A stretch of 64,000 bases of DNA from Paracoccaceae bacterium (GCA_027489355.1 JAIXZY010000039.1:62001-126000), one strand, 5' to 3'; shown: positions 8,871 through 17,840, counted from the stretch's first letter. Translations and numbers: made by a program. Notes: generated by a model from the letters alone, not told the origin.

Positions 8871-9470
8871 TTGGCGACCCAGGTAATTGGCCCAGTCCTC
8901 GGGCGTATCGAGGTCGAGGACAGCCATGTCACCGGGAAGCGGCACCTGTCGCATCCGGTCCGCGTGGCGCTGGATCAGGGATCGCCCGCCTTCGTCGCCG
9001 GTGACCGCCGCAAGGTCCGGCCAGAGGTCGCGGGGAAAGATCGCCGGATGACCGGGACGACCGTCGACGGTGCCGCCGCGCCAGATAAGCTCCGGCTCTG
9101 CCCGGTAGCGTGAGATGAGATCGGCCAGCGCCTTCGGCGAAAAGCCCGGCATGTCCGCGGGCAGTACCATCAGCCCGTCCTCGGCCCCCGGCTCGGCGAT
9201 GGCGGCAATGCCGCGGTGCAATGACCGCGACATGCCTAGCCCGGCATCGGGAACCTCCACCACCTGCACGGGCAGACCGTCGACGACCGCCCGGCGCGGG
9301 CCGGCCGTGGGGGGCAGGGCGACCAGCACCGGGCCGCCCGCGGCAACTGCGGTCTCGGTCACCAGGCGCAGGATCGGCTTGCCCTTGATCGGCTGCAACA
9401 GCTTGTCGCGCCCGCGCATACGCGAGGACGCTCCGGCCGCAAGGACAAGGATGTGGACCGTGGGTCGCAT
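8862..9470 (-). CDS. MocA-like nucleotidyltransferase (molybdenum cofactor cytidylyltransferase family)
   Basis: A 202-residue protein of the MobA-like NTP transferase family. It has the signature LAAGASSRMRGRDKLLQPIKGKP near residue 10, a metal-binding Asp in VLPADMPG, and GGRPGHPAIFPRDLW-type sequence. In the family such proteins transfer CMP or GMP to molybdopterin. The nearest type is CMP transfer by MocA, but the substrate is not proven. I choose the ATG at 9470 (MRPTVHILVLAAG); a TTG two codons upstream is also open. No other molybdopterin genes are in the window. It converges on the RTX gene with overlapping 3' ends. Confidence 0.8.
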   Translation of the reverse strand: MRPTVHILVLAAGASSRMRGRDKLLQPIKGKPILRLVTETAVAAGGPVLVALPPTAGPRRAVVDGLPVQVVEVPDAGLGMSRSLHRGIAAIAEPGAEDGLMVLPADMPGFSPKALADLISRYRAEPELIWRGGTVDGRPGHPAIFPRDLWPDLAAVTGDEGGRSLIQRHADRMRQVPLPGDMAVLDLDTPEDWANYLGRQSI

Positions 9471-9523
9471 GTGCAATGCTCCATCCGTCCCCGTCAGCTT
9501 GTCAAGCGCCGCATGACGCTAGG

Positions 9524-11944
9524 TCAAGCGCGCATGCGACCCCCGTCGTCCCAGAGCGGTGCCAGGTGCACGCGCGCCTTGCGGCGTTCGCCCAGGATCT
9601 CGACCTCCAGCTCCAGCCCGTCCTGAACGCGGTCGGCCGGGATGAACCCTTGGGCGACCGACTTGCCGGTCCAGTGGCTGTAGCCGCCCGAGGTGCACCA
9701 GCCCACCACGGCGCCGCCCAGCCAGATCGGCTCCCACGCGACGACGTCGGCGTCCTTGGCATCCACCACGATCGGCACCAGCTTGCGCTTCGGCCCTTCG
9801 GCCTTTTCCTTCAGCGCGGCGGCCTTGCCGATCCAGTCGGCGGGCTTGTTCCAGCTGATGAAGCGGTCAAGACCGGTCTCGGCCGGAGTGTAATCGGGGC
9901 TGAACTCGCGACCCCAGGAGCCGAACCACTTGTCCAGCCGCAGGGACATCATCGCGCGCATCCCGAAGGGACGAAGGCCGAGGTCCTTGCCCGCGGCGTT
10001 CAGCAGGTCCCACAGGTGGCGGACCGACATGTGGTCGGTGAAGATTTCGTAGCCGAGGTCCGCGGTATAGCTGACGCGCTGCACGATGCAGTTGGCCATG
10101 CCGACTGTCATCCGCTTCACGTCCATGAACTTGAACGCTTCCGCGCTGACGTCAGACCGGGTGACACGCGACAGAAGCTCACGCGCCTTCGGGCCGGCGA
10201 TCTGGAACCCGGACCGGGCGTCCGAGACGTTCTCGACCGTGACGCCGGGCTCGGCGTGCTGCTCGAACCAGCGGGTATGCCAGCCTTGCGCGCCGTAGCT
10301 GGCGGTCAGCTGGAACTCGGTCTCGGACAGGCAGGACACGGTAAAGTCGCCGATGATCTTTCCGGATTCCGCCAGCATAGGGGTCAGCGACAGTCGTCCC
10401 GGCTGCGGGATGCGGCCGGCCATGATCCGGTCAAGCCAGGCCCGCGCGCCCGCGCCCTTGACCAGGTACTTGCCGAAGTTCTGCACCTCGTTGATGCCGA
10501 CGCCCTCGCGGACCGCCATCACTTCCTGCCGCGTCGCCTCCCAGGCGTTCGAGCGTTTGAAGGTCGGCTCTTCATAGCGCGGCTCGCCGGGAAGGGCGTG
10601 GTAGTTAACCACCTCCAGCCCATATTGCGCACCCCAGACGGCGTTCATCCCGTCGAAGACTTCATACATCGGTGTGGTGCGGAAGGGGCGGGCGGCCGGG
10701 CGTTCCTCGTTCGGGTAGGACACGCTGAACCGCATCTGGTAGTTCTCGATCACCTTCGGCACGGTGTAGCCGGGCGAGGTCCAGTTGCCGAACCGCGCCA
10801 CGTCGAAGCCGCGTGGGTCACGCTCCACCTCGCCGTGGATCATCCATTGCGCGAGCGCCAGGCCCATGCCGCCGCCCTGGGAGAAGCCCGCCATGACCGC
10901 GCAGGCCGACCAGTAGTTGCGCAGGCCCGGGACCGGCCCGATCAGCGGGTTGCCATCGGGGGCAAAGGTGAACGGCCCGTGGATCACGCGCTTGACGCCC
11001 GACCGCTCCAGCACCGGAATCCGGCGGTAGGCGAAGTTGACGCTGTCCTCGATCTTGTCGAACTGTTCGTTCAGCAGCTCATGCCCGAAGTTCCAGGGCG
11101 TGCCGTCGACGGCCCAGGGCTCGCAGGGCTTTTCGTAGAAGCCGATGCACATGCCGCGGCCTTCCTGGCGGAGGTAAAACTCGCCGCCCGGGTCCATCAC
11201 ATGCGGGAATTCACGGCCTTGGCCGAGGATGTCCATGATTTCCGGGATGTCGTCCGTGACGATATATTGGTGCGCCATCGGCAGCAAAGGCAGGTAGACC
11301 CCCGCCATTGCCCCGATCTCCCGCGCCCAGAGGCCGCCCGCGTTCACCAGATGCTCGCAGGTCACGGTGCCTTTCTCGGTGACGACTTCCCAGCCTTCCT
11401 TGGTGGGCCGGGTCTCCAGCACGCGGTTGTGCAGCACGATCTCCGCCCCGCCCATCCGCGCTGCCTTGGCGTAGGCGTGGGTGGTGCCCGAAGGGTCGAG
11501 GTGGCCGTCGAGCGGATCGTAAAGCCCGCCCAGCACGCCCTTCACATCCACCAGACCATCGGTCAGCTTGGTGATATCCGCCGGGGTCAGGATCTCGGTG
11601 TCCAGCCCCATGTAGCGATGCTTGGCGCGTTCGGCTTTCAGCATCTCGAACCGCGCCTCGTTGTCGGCCAGCGTCACGCCGCCCACGTGGTGCAGCCCGC
11701 AGGACATGCCGGTGATCGCCTCCAGCTCCTTGTACAGCCGGATGGTGTAGCCCTGCAGCGCCGCCATGTTGGTGTCGCCGTTGATCGTGTGGAACCCGCC
11801 CGCCGCGTGCCAGGTGGAGCCGGAAGTCAGCTCCGACCGTTCGATCAGCATGACGTCCGACCAGCCAAGCTTGGTCAGGTGATAGAGCACCGAGCAGCCG
11901 ACGACGCCGCCACCGATCACCACCACGCGCGCATGGGTCTTCAT
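9524..11944 (-). CDS. FAD-dependent dimethylglycine/sarcosine dehydrogenase-like oxidoreductase with GcvT domain
   Basis: An 806-residue enzyme with three family parts: an N-terminal FAD-binding DAO domain (VVVIGGGVVGCS at residues 7-18), a middle FAO_M domain, and a C-terminal GcvT/aminomethyltransferase-like domain. GSTWHAAGG contains His46, the position that carries covalent FAD in mammalian dimethylglycine dehydrogenase. In the family, methyl groups of dimethylglycine or sarcosine are oxidised and passed to tetrahydrofolate. The substrate cannot be told from sequence. It is the last gene of a minus-strand run with a branched-chain-type ABC transporter, which suggests that the transporter supplies its substrate; this is inference. 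Confidence 0.88.
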   Translation of the reverse strand: MKTHARVVVIGGGVVGCSVLYHLTKLGWSDVMLIERSELTSGSTWHAAGGFHTINGDTNMAALQGYTIRLYKELEAITGMSCGLHHVGGVTLADNEARFEMLKAERAKHRYMGLDTEILTPADITKLTDGLVDVKGVLGGLYDPLDGHLDPSGTTHAYAKAARMGGAEIVLHNRVLETRPTKEGWEVVTEKGTVTCEHLVNAGGLWAREIGAMAGVYLPLLPMAHQYIVTDDIPEIMDILGQGREFPHVMDPGGEFYLRQEGRGMCIGFYEKPCEPWAVDGTPWNFGHELLNEQFDKIEDSVNFAYRRIPVLERSGVKRVIHGPFTFAPDGNPLIGPVPGLRNYWSACAVMAGFSQGGGMGLALAQWMIHGEVERDPRGFDVARFGNWTSPGYTVPKVIENYQMRFSVSYPNEERPAARPFRTTPMYEVFDGMNAVWGAQYGLEVVNYHALPGEPRYEEPTFKRSNAWEATRQEVMAVREGVGINEVQNFGKYLVKGAGARAWLDRIMAGRIPQPGRLSLTPMLAESGKIIGDFTVSCLSETEFQLTASYGAQGWHTRWFEQHAEPGVTVENVSDARSGFQIAGPKARELLSRVTRSDVSAEAFKFMDVKRMTVGMANCIVQRVSYTADLGYEIFTDHMSVRHLWDLLNAAGKDLGLRPFGMRAMMSLRLDKWFGSWGREFSPDYTPAETGLDRFISWNKPADWIGKAAALKEKAEGPKRKLVPIVVDAKDADVVAWEPIWLGGAVVGWCTSGGYSHWTGKSVAQGFIPADRVQDGLELEVEILGERRKARVHLAPLWDDGGRMRA

Positions 11945-12062
11945 TGCAAGTCTCCCCGCCTTATCCGGTTTTGCCGCACCATGACGGGGCCGGATCAGGA
12001 AGGCATGAGGATTTGCGACAAAGAATGTCGCGGCCAGACAGTGGTGCCGGGCCGCGGCGGAC

Positions 12063-13367
12063 TTACTTCTCGGGGATCAGGCCGCGCGGGGCAAAGCGCA
12101 TGACCACCAGAAGGACGGCGCCCAGGGTCAGAAGCCGCATATGCGCCGCCGTGTCTTGCAGGTGATCCTTCAGCGCACCGGCAGGCAGGCCCGCGGTCAG
12201 CATCTGCATCAGGTTCGGCCCAAGAAATTCCACCGCGAGGTAGAGCCAGCCGATCAGCAGGCCGCCCAGGATCGAACCCCAGTTGTTGCCCGAGCCGCCG
12301 ACGATCACCATGACCCAGATCAGGAAGGTAAAGCGCAGCGGCAGGTAGGAGCTGGGGGTCAGCTGCCCCTCCATCGAGGTCATCATCGCCCCCGCCAGGC
12401 CCACGACGGCCGAGCCGATGATGAAGATTTGCAGGTGGCGGTACTTGACGTCCTTGCCCATCGCGGCGGCCGAAATCTCGTTGTCGCGGATGGCGCGGAC
12501 GGTGCGGCCCCAGGGGCTGTTGAGCGCACGTTCGCAGCCCCAGACGAGAAGCACCAGCACCAGGCCGAACATGGTGGCATAGAGGAGCTTGACGAAGATC
12601 GTCGAGGCGGTGACCGGGTCGGCGCCGATGCCCTGGACGGTTTCCAGGAAGACCGGATTGGTCTGGAGGTCGACCTCGTACGGCACCGGCCAGGGGCGGG
12701 GCAGGTCGATCAGGTTCTTGACACCGCGGGCGAGCCAGTCCTCGTTCCGCAGGACCGTCACGATGATCTCGGCGATGCCCAGCGTGGCGATGGCAAGGTA
12801 GTCCTCGCGCAGGCCGAGGGCGATCTTGCCGATCACCCAGGCGGCCGCGGCGGCCATCAGCGCGCCGACCGGCCAGGCGAACAGCGAGTTCAGCCCGAGG
12901 CCGCCGATGTTTCCGGCCTGGGCCGGATTGTTCGCCTCGACCGCGACGACGCCGGGGTCAAGAAGCAGGCGGTAGATGAAGAAGGCGACCACCAGGTAAA
13001 GCGCAATCGCCAGCGCCCGGCTGGTTCCGGGTTTCAGGCGGCGGTAGAGCCAGGTGGCAAAGCCGATGGCGAGGGCGGCGAAGAGAAGCGCCTCGACAAT
13101 GCGCGGACCTCCGGCGGCCCAGCCTTCGGGTACGGGTTTGGCCGAGACAAGCACCACGGCCAGACCGCCAAGCGCGACCGAGCCGACGATGCCGGTCGAG
13201 AACAGGCCCGCGTAGCCCCACTGGATATTCACCCCGATCGCCATGATCGCGGACAGCAGCGCAAGGTTGAGGATGTTCAGCGACAGGTTCCAGCTTTGCA
13301 GCACCCCCGTCAGCAGGAAGAGCAGCGCCACGCCGGCGAAAAGCAGCACATTGCGATACTTTGCCAT
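12063..13367 (-). CDS. livM: Branched-chain amino acid-type ABC transporter permease LivM
   Basis: A 434-residue polytopic inner-membrane protein, longer than typical LivM, with about ten hydrophobic segments. The family block GLFSTGIVGSVALGG near residue 55 and the LRDNE-like coupling helix ALNSPWGRTVRAIRDNEISAAAMG are visible; the latter contacts the ATPase subunits. Its ATG lies one base after the LivH stop (TGACATG), so the two are cotranscribed. The loop around residues 85-160 is extended relative to common family members. It forms the transmembrane pore with LivH, driven by LivG and LivF. Confidence 0.9.
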   Translation of the reverse strand: MAKYRNVLLFAGVALLFLLTGVLQSWNLSLNILNLALLSAIMAIGVNIQWGYAGLFSTGIVGSVALGGLAVVLVSAKPVPEGWAAGGPRIVEALLFAALAIGFATWLYRRLKPGTSRALAIALYLVVAFFIYRLLLDPGVVAVEANNPAQAGNIGGLGLNSLFAWPVGALMAAAAAWVIGKIALGLREDYLAIATLGIAEIIVTVLRNEDWLARGVKNLIDLPRPWPVPYEVDLQTNPVFLETVQGIGADPVTASTIFVKLLYATMFGLVLVLLVWGCERALNSPWGRTVRAIRDNEISAAAMGKDVKYRHLQIFIIGSAVVGLAGAMMTSMEGQLTPSSYLPLRFTFLIWVMVIVGGSGNNWGSILGGLLIGWLYLAVEFLGPNLMQMLTAGLPAGALKDHLQDTAAHMRLLTLGAVLLVVMRFAPRGLIPEK

Positions 13368-13368
13368 G

Positions 13369-14373
13369 TCACTTGCCTCCGAAGATGCCCTGCGGGCGGA
13401 ACAGAAGAACCATGATCAGGATACTGAAGCTGACCGCGACCTTGTAGTCGGTCGACAGCGCCTGATAGAGCCCGTCGCCCAGCCAGTCAGGTGGGACCAG
13501 GTAGCCGAGGATCTTCTTCCAGGCGCTGGTGACGATCAGTTCGGAGAAAGCCACGATGAAGCTGCCGACAACGGCGCCCAGAGGCGAGCCAAGGCCGCCC
13601 ACGACGGCGGCGGCGAACATCGGCATCAGCAAGCTGAAGTAGACGATCCCGCGATAGGACTTGTCGAGGCCGTAGAGCGTGCCTGCAATGCAGGCGAGTG
13701 CGCCGGCGATGACCCAGGTGATCGTGACCACGCGTTCCGGGTTGATGCCCGAGAGCAGCGCCAGGTCCTCGTTGTCGGAATAGGCGCGCATCGACTTGCC
13801 GGTGCGGGTCTTTTGCAGGAACCAGAACAGAGCCGCGCAGCAGACCAACGCCGCGATGACCGAGATCGCCTGCGTCGTCTTGATCGCCAGCGGCTCGGCC
13901 AGGCCGGTCCAGGCCTTGAAGTCCTGCGGGTTGAGCCACATGCGCGCGCCGTCGGTGAAGTTCTGCTCGGAGGTGCCGATGATCATGCGGACCAGGCCGT
14001 TCATCACGAACATCACGCCGGTCGAGACGATGACCACGATGATCGGCTTCGCGCGCTGCTTGCGGTAGAAGCGGTAGACCACGCGGTCGGTTGCCAGCAC
14101 CATCGCGATGGTGACAAGGATGCCCAGGGGCAGCGCCAGCAGCGCGGTGGGCAGGGGGCCCGCCGTGATCCCCATCGACTGGAACCACCAGGTGAAGAGG
14201 ATCACGAAAGCCGTCCCGAAGGCCATCGTGTCGCCGTGCGCGAAGTTGGAGAAGCGCAGGACGCTGAAGATCAGCGTGATCCCCAACGCCCCCAGCGCCA
14301 GCTGGCTGCCATAGGCAAGGCCCGGCACGACGATGAAGTTCAGGAAGGCGACGAGGGCGTTCAGGATGTCCAT
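13369..14373 (-). CDS. livH: Branched-chain amino acid-type ABC transporter permease LivH
   Basis: A 334-residue permease with about eight hydrophobic segments. Family features include ALGALGITLIFSVLRFSNFAHGD near the N-terminus, a classic LivH signature, and AYSDNEDLALLSGINPERVV, which serves as the coupling helix. I start at the ATG giving MDILNALVAFLNFIV; a longer reading adds a Pro/Arg-rich leader that overlaps the upstream small gene. LivM follows one base after its stop. The 34-base gap upstream separates it from the small exported protein of the same run. Confidence 0.9.
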   Translation of the reverse strand: MDILNALVAFLNFIVVPGLAYGSQLALGALGITLIFSVLRFSNFAHGDTMAFGTAFVILFTWWFQSMGITAGPLPTALLALPLGILVTIAMVLATDRVVYRFYRKQRAKPIIVVIVSTGVMFVMNGLVRMIIGTSEQNFTDGARMWLNPQDFKAWTGLAEPLAIKTTQAISVIAALVCCAALFWFLQKTRTGKSMRAYSDNEDLALLSGINPERVVTITWVIAGALACIAGTLYGLDKSYRGIVYFSLLMPMFAAAVVGGLGSPLGAVVGSFIVAFSELIVTSAWKKILGYLVPPDWLGDGLYQALSTDYKVAVSFSILIMVLLFRPQGIFGGK

Positions 14374-14407
14374 AGGCTCACGCGGGTCGAAAGGGGCGGG
14401 AAGCGGC

Positions 14408-14764
14408 TCAGCCGCCGGTGGCCACGCAAGTGCCCTCGCCGGTGATCGAAACCGGGCCGGCAGCATGGGCGGTGAAGAGGAACTGGCCCTCCGGGAAGAT
14501 GCTGATCATGCCCGACATTCCGCCCTGCGGCGGCATCACGAGGACCAGCTCGCCACTGGCGTCGATGGAGCCGGCATCGAAGGCCTGATAGGTCTGCGCA
14601 TCGGCCTGGACGGTCCAGATGTCTCCCGACTGCTCGATCTTGAACGGACCCCCCGGATAGGCTTCGCAGGCCCCGCCGCCGCACTGGCGCGATGCGGTGC
14701 ATTCATAGCCGGCAAGGGCCGTGGTGGGCAGAAGGGCCGCAAGGGCCAGCGCAGCATAGTTCAT
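14408..14764 (-). CDS. Small exported hypothetical protein within the liv operon
   Basis: A 118-residue protein with a clear signal peptide (MNYAALALAALLPTTALAG) and a mature domain that has Cys residues in YECTASRQCGGGACEAYPGG and one near the C-terminus (GTCVATGG). It starts one base after the livF stop (TGACATG) and ends 34 bases before livH, so it is embedded in the transporter operon on the same strand. I do not recognise the family. Periplasmic location is inferred from the signal peptide. It might help the binding proteins or be an unrelated passenger. Confidence 0.75.
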   Translation of the reverse strand: MNYAALALAALLPTTALAGYECTASRQCGGGACEAYPGGPFKIEQSGDIWTVQADAQTYQAFDAGSIDASGELVLVMPPQGGMSGMISIFPEGQFLFTAHAAGPVSITGEGTCVATGG

Positions 14765-14765
14765 G

Positions 14766-15479
14766 TCAGCCTCCAAGGAAGGATTTGCGGACCTCGGGAT
14801 CGGCGAGCAGCGCCTGGCCGGTGTCGGTATAGCGGTTGCGCCCCTGGACCAGGACATAGCCCTTGTCCGCGATCTCCAGCGCCTGGCGTGCGTTCTGTTC
14901 CACCATGAGGATCGAGATGCCGGTGCGCGCGATCTCGATGATGCGGTCGAACAGTTCGTCCATGACGATCGGGCTGACGCCCGCAGTGGGTTCGTCCAGC
15001 ATCAGGACTTTGGGCTGGGTCATCAGCGCGCGTCCCACCGCGACCTGCTGGCGCTGACCGCCCGACAGTTCCCCGGCCTTCTGGTAACGCTTCTGCTTCA
15101 GGATCGGGAACAACCCGTAGATCTGCTCCATCGTGTCGCGGATGGTGTCGTCCTGCCGGATGAAGGCGCCCATCTCCAGGTTTTCCTCGACCGTCATGCC
15201 GGTGAAGATGTTGTGGGTCTGCGGCACGAAGCCCATGCCCTTGCGCACGCGGGCCTGCGGCGAGAGCGTGGTGATGTCCTCGCCCATCAGCTTCACGCTG
15301 CCCTGGCGCAGCTTCAGCATCCCGAAGACCGCCTTCATCGCCGTGGATTTCCCCGCACCGTTCGGGCCGACGATGACCGCGATCTCGCCGGGTTCGACCG
15401 CCAGCGTGCAGTCGTGCAGGATGTCGACGGCGCCGTAGCCGCCGGTCATGTTCTCGCCGATCAGGAAGGGTTCAGCCAT
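14766..15479 (-). CDS. livF: Branched-chain amino acid-type ABC transporter ATP-binding protein LivF
   Basis: A 237-residue ABC ATPase. Walker A is GPNGAGKST at residues 39-47, the signature is LSGGQRQQVAVGRAL and Walker B is VLMLDEPTAGVSP. The start MAEPFLIGENMTGGYG is preferred to the open upstream reading, which runs through a double hairpin repeat and has no family sequence. The small exported gene follows after one base. It pairs with LivG to power the LivHM pore. Confidence 0.92.
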   Translation of the reverse strand: MAEPFLIGENMTGGYGAVDILHDCTLAVEPGEIAVIVGPNGAGKSTAMKAVFGMLKLRQGSVKLMGEDITTLSPQARVRKGMGFVPQTHNIFTGMTVEENLEMGAFIRQDDTIRDTMEQIYGLFPILKQKRYQKAGELSGGQRQQVAVGRALMTQPKVLMLDEPTAGVSPIVMDELFDRIIEIARTGISILMVEQNARQALEIADKGYVLVQGRNRYTDTGQALLADPEVRKSFLGG

Positions 15480-15500
15480 GAAAGAACGCCCCGCAAGTAA

Positions 15501-15546
15501 CTGATTTTCTGCGAAAATCAGGGGCAAGAGTTTTCGCAGAAAACTC
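15501..15546. repeat. Double hairpin between livG and livF
   Basis: Two adjacent perfect stems: CTGATTTTC/GAAAATCAG around TGC (15501-15521) and GAGTTTTC/GAAAACTC around GCA (15528-15546). The inner 13 bases of one (TTTTCTGCGAAAA) are the reverse complement of the other (TTTTCGCAGAAAA), so the two units can also pair with each other. The GAGTTTTC/GAAAACTC arms recur at 62058-62073. The position inside an operon suggests mRNA processing or partial termination, but this is inference. Confidence 0.65.
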
Positions 15547-15559
15547 GTGTCGCGCAAGG

Positions 15560-16351
15560 TCAGCCATGTGCGGCCTCCTCCTTGATCTTGTTCTTGAGGC
15601 CGCGGCCCAGATAGGCCTCGATCACCCGCTCGTCGTTCTTGACCTGCTCGACGGTGCCTTCGGCCAAAACCTTGCCCTCGGCCATGCAGATGACCGGATC
15701 GCAGAGGCGGCCGATGAAGTCCATGTCGTGCTCGATCACGCAGAAGGTGTAGCCGCGTTCCTTGTTCAGCCGCACGATGGCGTCGCCGATGGTGTTCAGA
15801 AGCGTCCGGTTCACGCCGGCGCCGACCTCGTCCAGGAAGACGATCTTGGCGTCGACCATCATCGTGCGGCCCAACTCCACCAGCTTCTTCTGCCCGCCCG
15901 AGATCATCCCGGCCTTCTGGTCGGCGATATGGCTGATCGTCAGGAATTCGAGCACTTCGTCAGCTTTCTGGCGGATGCGCTCTTCCTCCTCGGCCACCTG
16001 CGAGCGGGAGAAGAGAGCGTTCCACAGCTTCTCGCCCGACTGGCGCGGCGGGACCATCATCAGGTTCTCGCGCACGGTCATCGAGCTGAATTCGTGGGCG
16101 ATCTGGAAGGTGCGCAGCAGGCCCTTGTCGAACAGCTTGTGCGGCGGCAGGCCGGTGATGTCCTCGCCATCCATGAAGACCTGGCCCGAGGTGGGCGCAT
16201 AGCGCCCGGCAATCACGTTGAACAAGGTGGTCTTGCCCGCGCCGTTCGGGCCGATCAGCCCGGTGATCGTGCCGGTCCTGATCTCCAGCGATGCGCCGTC
16301 AACGGCATGAAAGCCGCCGAAATGCTTGTGCAGCTTCTCGACCCTGATCAT
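15560..16351 (-). CDS. livG: Branched-chain amino acid-type ABC transporter ATP-binding protein LivG
   Basis: A 263-residue ABC ATPase. Walker A GPNGAGKTT is at residues 34-42, the signature is ISGGQKKLVELGRTMM, and the Walker B region reads IVFLDEVGAGVNRT, where the usual proline after DE is valine. The start MIRVEKLHKHFGGFHAVD is conserved-looking; six codons upstream are open but lack family sequence. It is separated from livF by about 80 bases holding the double hairpin. Together they form the heterodimeric ATPase. Confidence 0.92.
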   Translation of the reverse strand: MIRVEKLHKHFGGFHAVDGASLEIRTGTITGLIGPNGAGKTTLFNVIAGRYAPTSGQVFMDGEDITGLPPHKLFDKGLLRTFQIAHEFSSMTVRENLMMVPPRQSGEKLWNALFSRSQVAEEEERIRQKADEVLEFLTISHIADQKAGMISGGQKKLVELGRTMMVDAKIVFLDEVGAGVNRTLLNTIGDAIVRLNKERGYTFCVIEHDMDFIGRLCDPVICMAEGKVLAEGTVEQVKNDERVIEAYLGRGLKNKIKEEAAHG

Positions 16352-16473
16352 TCGCTTCCCCCGTAGCACCAGCCGCCTTACCGGCGGTCCGGTCCCCTTG
16401 CTCCGGCCGTGCGGCCTGGTTCTTCTTGTCGGTCGGCCCGGAACCTGTCCGGGCCGACCCTGTGGTCATCCGA

Positions 16474-17676
16474 TCAACGGAAGCCGACCGAGGTCCAGGC
16501 GCCGTCCTTGATCTCGTCTTCCGAGAAGGTCCCCGAAGCATCGCCGCCATCCAGGAGCTGCACACCCGTCGCCCCGTCATAGTCGATGGCAGTGCCGGCC
16601 GCGATCAGCTCCAGCGCCTTGCCAAGCTCGCCGGCCTTGATCTTGGTGCCCGACCCGTCGGCGGGGCCATTGGCGATTTCCATGACCTTGTCCTTGTAGA
16701 CCTTCGGGTCGGTCGAATTCGCCGCCTGCATCGCCAGCATGATCAGCGCCGCGGCATCGTAGGAGTTCGCCGCGAAGTTGGTCGAGCCGTCGAAGGACGG
16801 GTCGAACGCCTTGGCCAGGTCGAGGAAGGCGGTATAGCCCTCGGAGGTCGACGAGGCGTGCTGGCCGAACGAGCCGTTCAGCGCGTCGCCGATGGCCGCG
16901 ACCAGGCTTTCGCCGTACATGCCGCCCGGCAGGCCGAAGGTGGTGAAGGCGCCGGTATCGACGGCGGCCTGGATGATGCCCTTGCCGCCCTGGTCGATGT
17001 AGCCGGCCACGACCAGCACTTCGCCGCCCGCTGCAGCCAGCGCGGCGACTTCGGCCGAGTAGTCGGCTTTGCCGTCATCGTGGCTGGCGTTGATCGTCAC
17101 GGTGCCGCCCTTGGCGGTGAAGGCGGTGGCGATGGCTTCCGCCAGGCCCTTGCCGTAGTCGCTGTTGGAATAGGTCAGCGCGATCGACTTGATGCCCCGG
17201 TCGGTCATGATCTGCGCCATGACTTCACCTTCGCGCGCGTCCGAGGGGACGGTGCGGAAGAACAGGCCGTCATCGGGGTCGGTGGTCAGCGCGGGCGAGG
17301 TGGCCGAGGGCGAGACCATCACCATCCCGTTCGGCATCGCGAGGTTGGTCAGCACAGCCCGGGTCACGCCCGAGCAGTCGGCGCCCACGATGCCCTTCAC
17401 CGCGTCCACGGTGATCAGACGCTCGGCCGCGGCCGAGGCGGCGGCGGCGTCGATGCAGGTCGAGTCGGCGCGGACGTTCTGGAACACCCAGCCGTTCGCG
17501 GCTTTGCCGGAATCGTTCACTTCCTTGATCGCGAGGTCGACCGCCGTGAACATGTTCGGCGAGATGCTCTCGATCGGGCCAGTCACGCCCAGGAGGGTGC
17601 CGATCTTGACATCTTCGGCGGACACAGCGCCCGCGGCCAGGGACAGGGCCGATACGGCCAGAAGCAGTTTCTTCAT
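16474..17676 (-). CDS. ABC transporter substrate-binding protein (LivK-like), copy 2
   Basis: A 400-residue periplasmic binding protein of the branched-chain/hydrophobic amino acid class. The signal peptide MKKLLLAVSALSLAAGAVSA is followed by EDVKIGTLLGVTGPIES. It is a paralogue of the next gene upstream: EDVKIG, TGPIES, VSPSATSPALTTDPDDGLFFRT, ADYSAEVAALAAAGGEVLVVAGY and KALELIAAGTAIDYDGA have close counterparts there. The two differ mainly in the middle and C-terminal lobe. About 120 bases separate it from livG. The ligand is not predictable from sequence; the dehydrogenase at the end of the run hints at a methylated glycine or an amino acid. Confidence 0.9.
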   Translation of the reverse strand: MKKLLLAVSALSLAAGAVSAEDVKIGTLLGVTGPIESISPNMFTAVDLAIKEVNDSGKAANGWVFQNVRADSTCIDAAAASAAAERLITVDAVKGIVGADCSGVTRAVLTNLAMPNGMVMVSPSATSPALTTDPDDGLFFRTVPSDAREGEVMAQIMTDRGIKSIALTYSNSDYGKGLAEAIATAFTAKGGTVTINASHDDGKADYSAEVAALAAAGGEVLVVAGYIDQGGKGIIQAAVDTGAFTTFGLPGGMYGESLVAAIGDALNGSFGQHASSTSEGYTAFLDLAKAFDPSFDGSTNFAANSYDAAALIMLAMQAANSTDPKVYKDKVMEIANGPADGSGTKIKAGELGKALELIAAGTAIDYDGATGVQLLDGGDASGTFSEDEIKDGAWTSVGFR

Positions 17677-17796
17677 TCTTTGCCTTCCTATGTGGAACAA
17701 GTCCGCCGCTACCCTTAGTCGCGGCCGCGACAGAAGGGAAGGGTCCGGCGGTGCAGGGCGGGCAACAGCCTGGTGGAGAACTTGTCCCGTCATGCG

Positions 17797-17820
17797 GCTT
17801 CGCCCCGTTTGGGACGAAGC
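17797..17820 (-). terminator. Hairpin between the two substrate-binding protein genes
   Basis: The stem GCTTCG (17797-17802) and CGAAGC (17815-17820), extended by CCC/GGG pairs, lies about 20 bases beyond the stop of the first binding-protein gene. There is no T-tract on the minus strand, so it may attenuate or stabilise an mRNA end rather than fully terminate. Such a hairpin after a binding-protein gene commonly raises its relative expression; that is family knowledge, not seen here. Confidence 0.5.
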
Positions 17821-17840
17821 CTGTTTGCCATAGCGTCAGA

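Noticed and set aside
9476-12103. Very long open frames on the strand opposite the dehydrogenase, and similar ones opposite dgt, livM and the ASKHA gene
   Set aside because: GC-rich coding DNA leaves long stop-free frames on the other strand. They have no ribosome sites, no domains and unusual composition, while the chosen strand shows clear family motifs.
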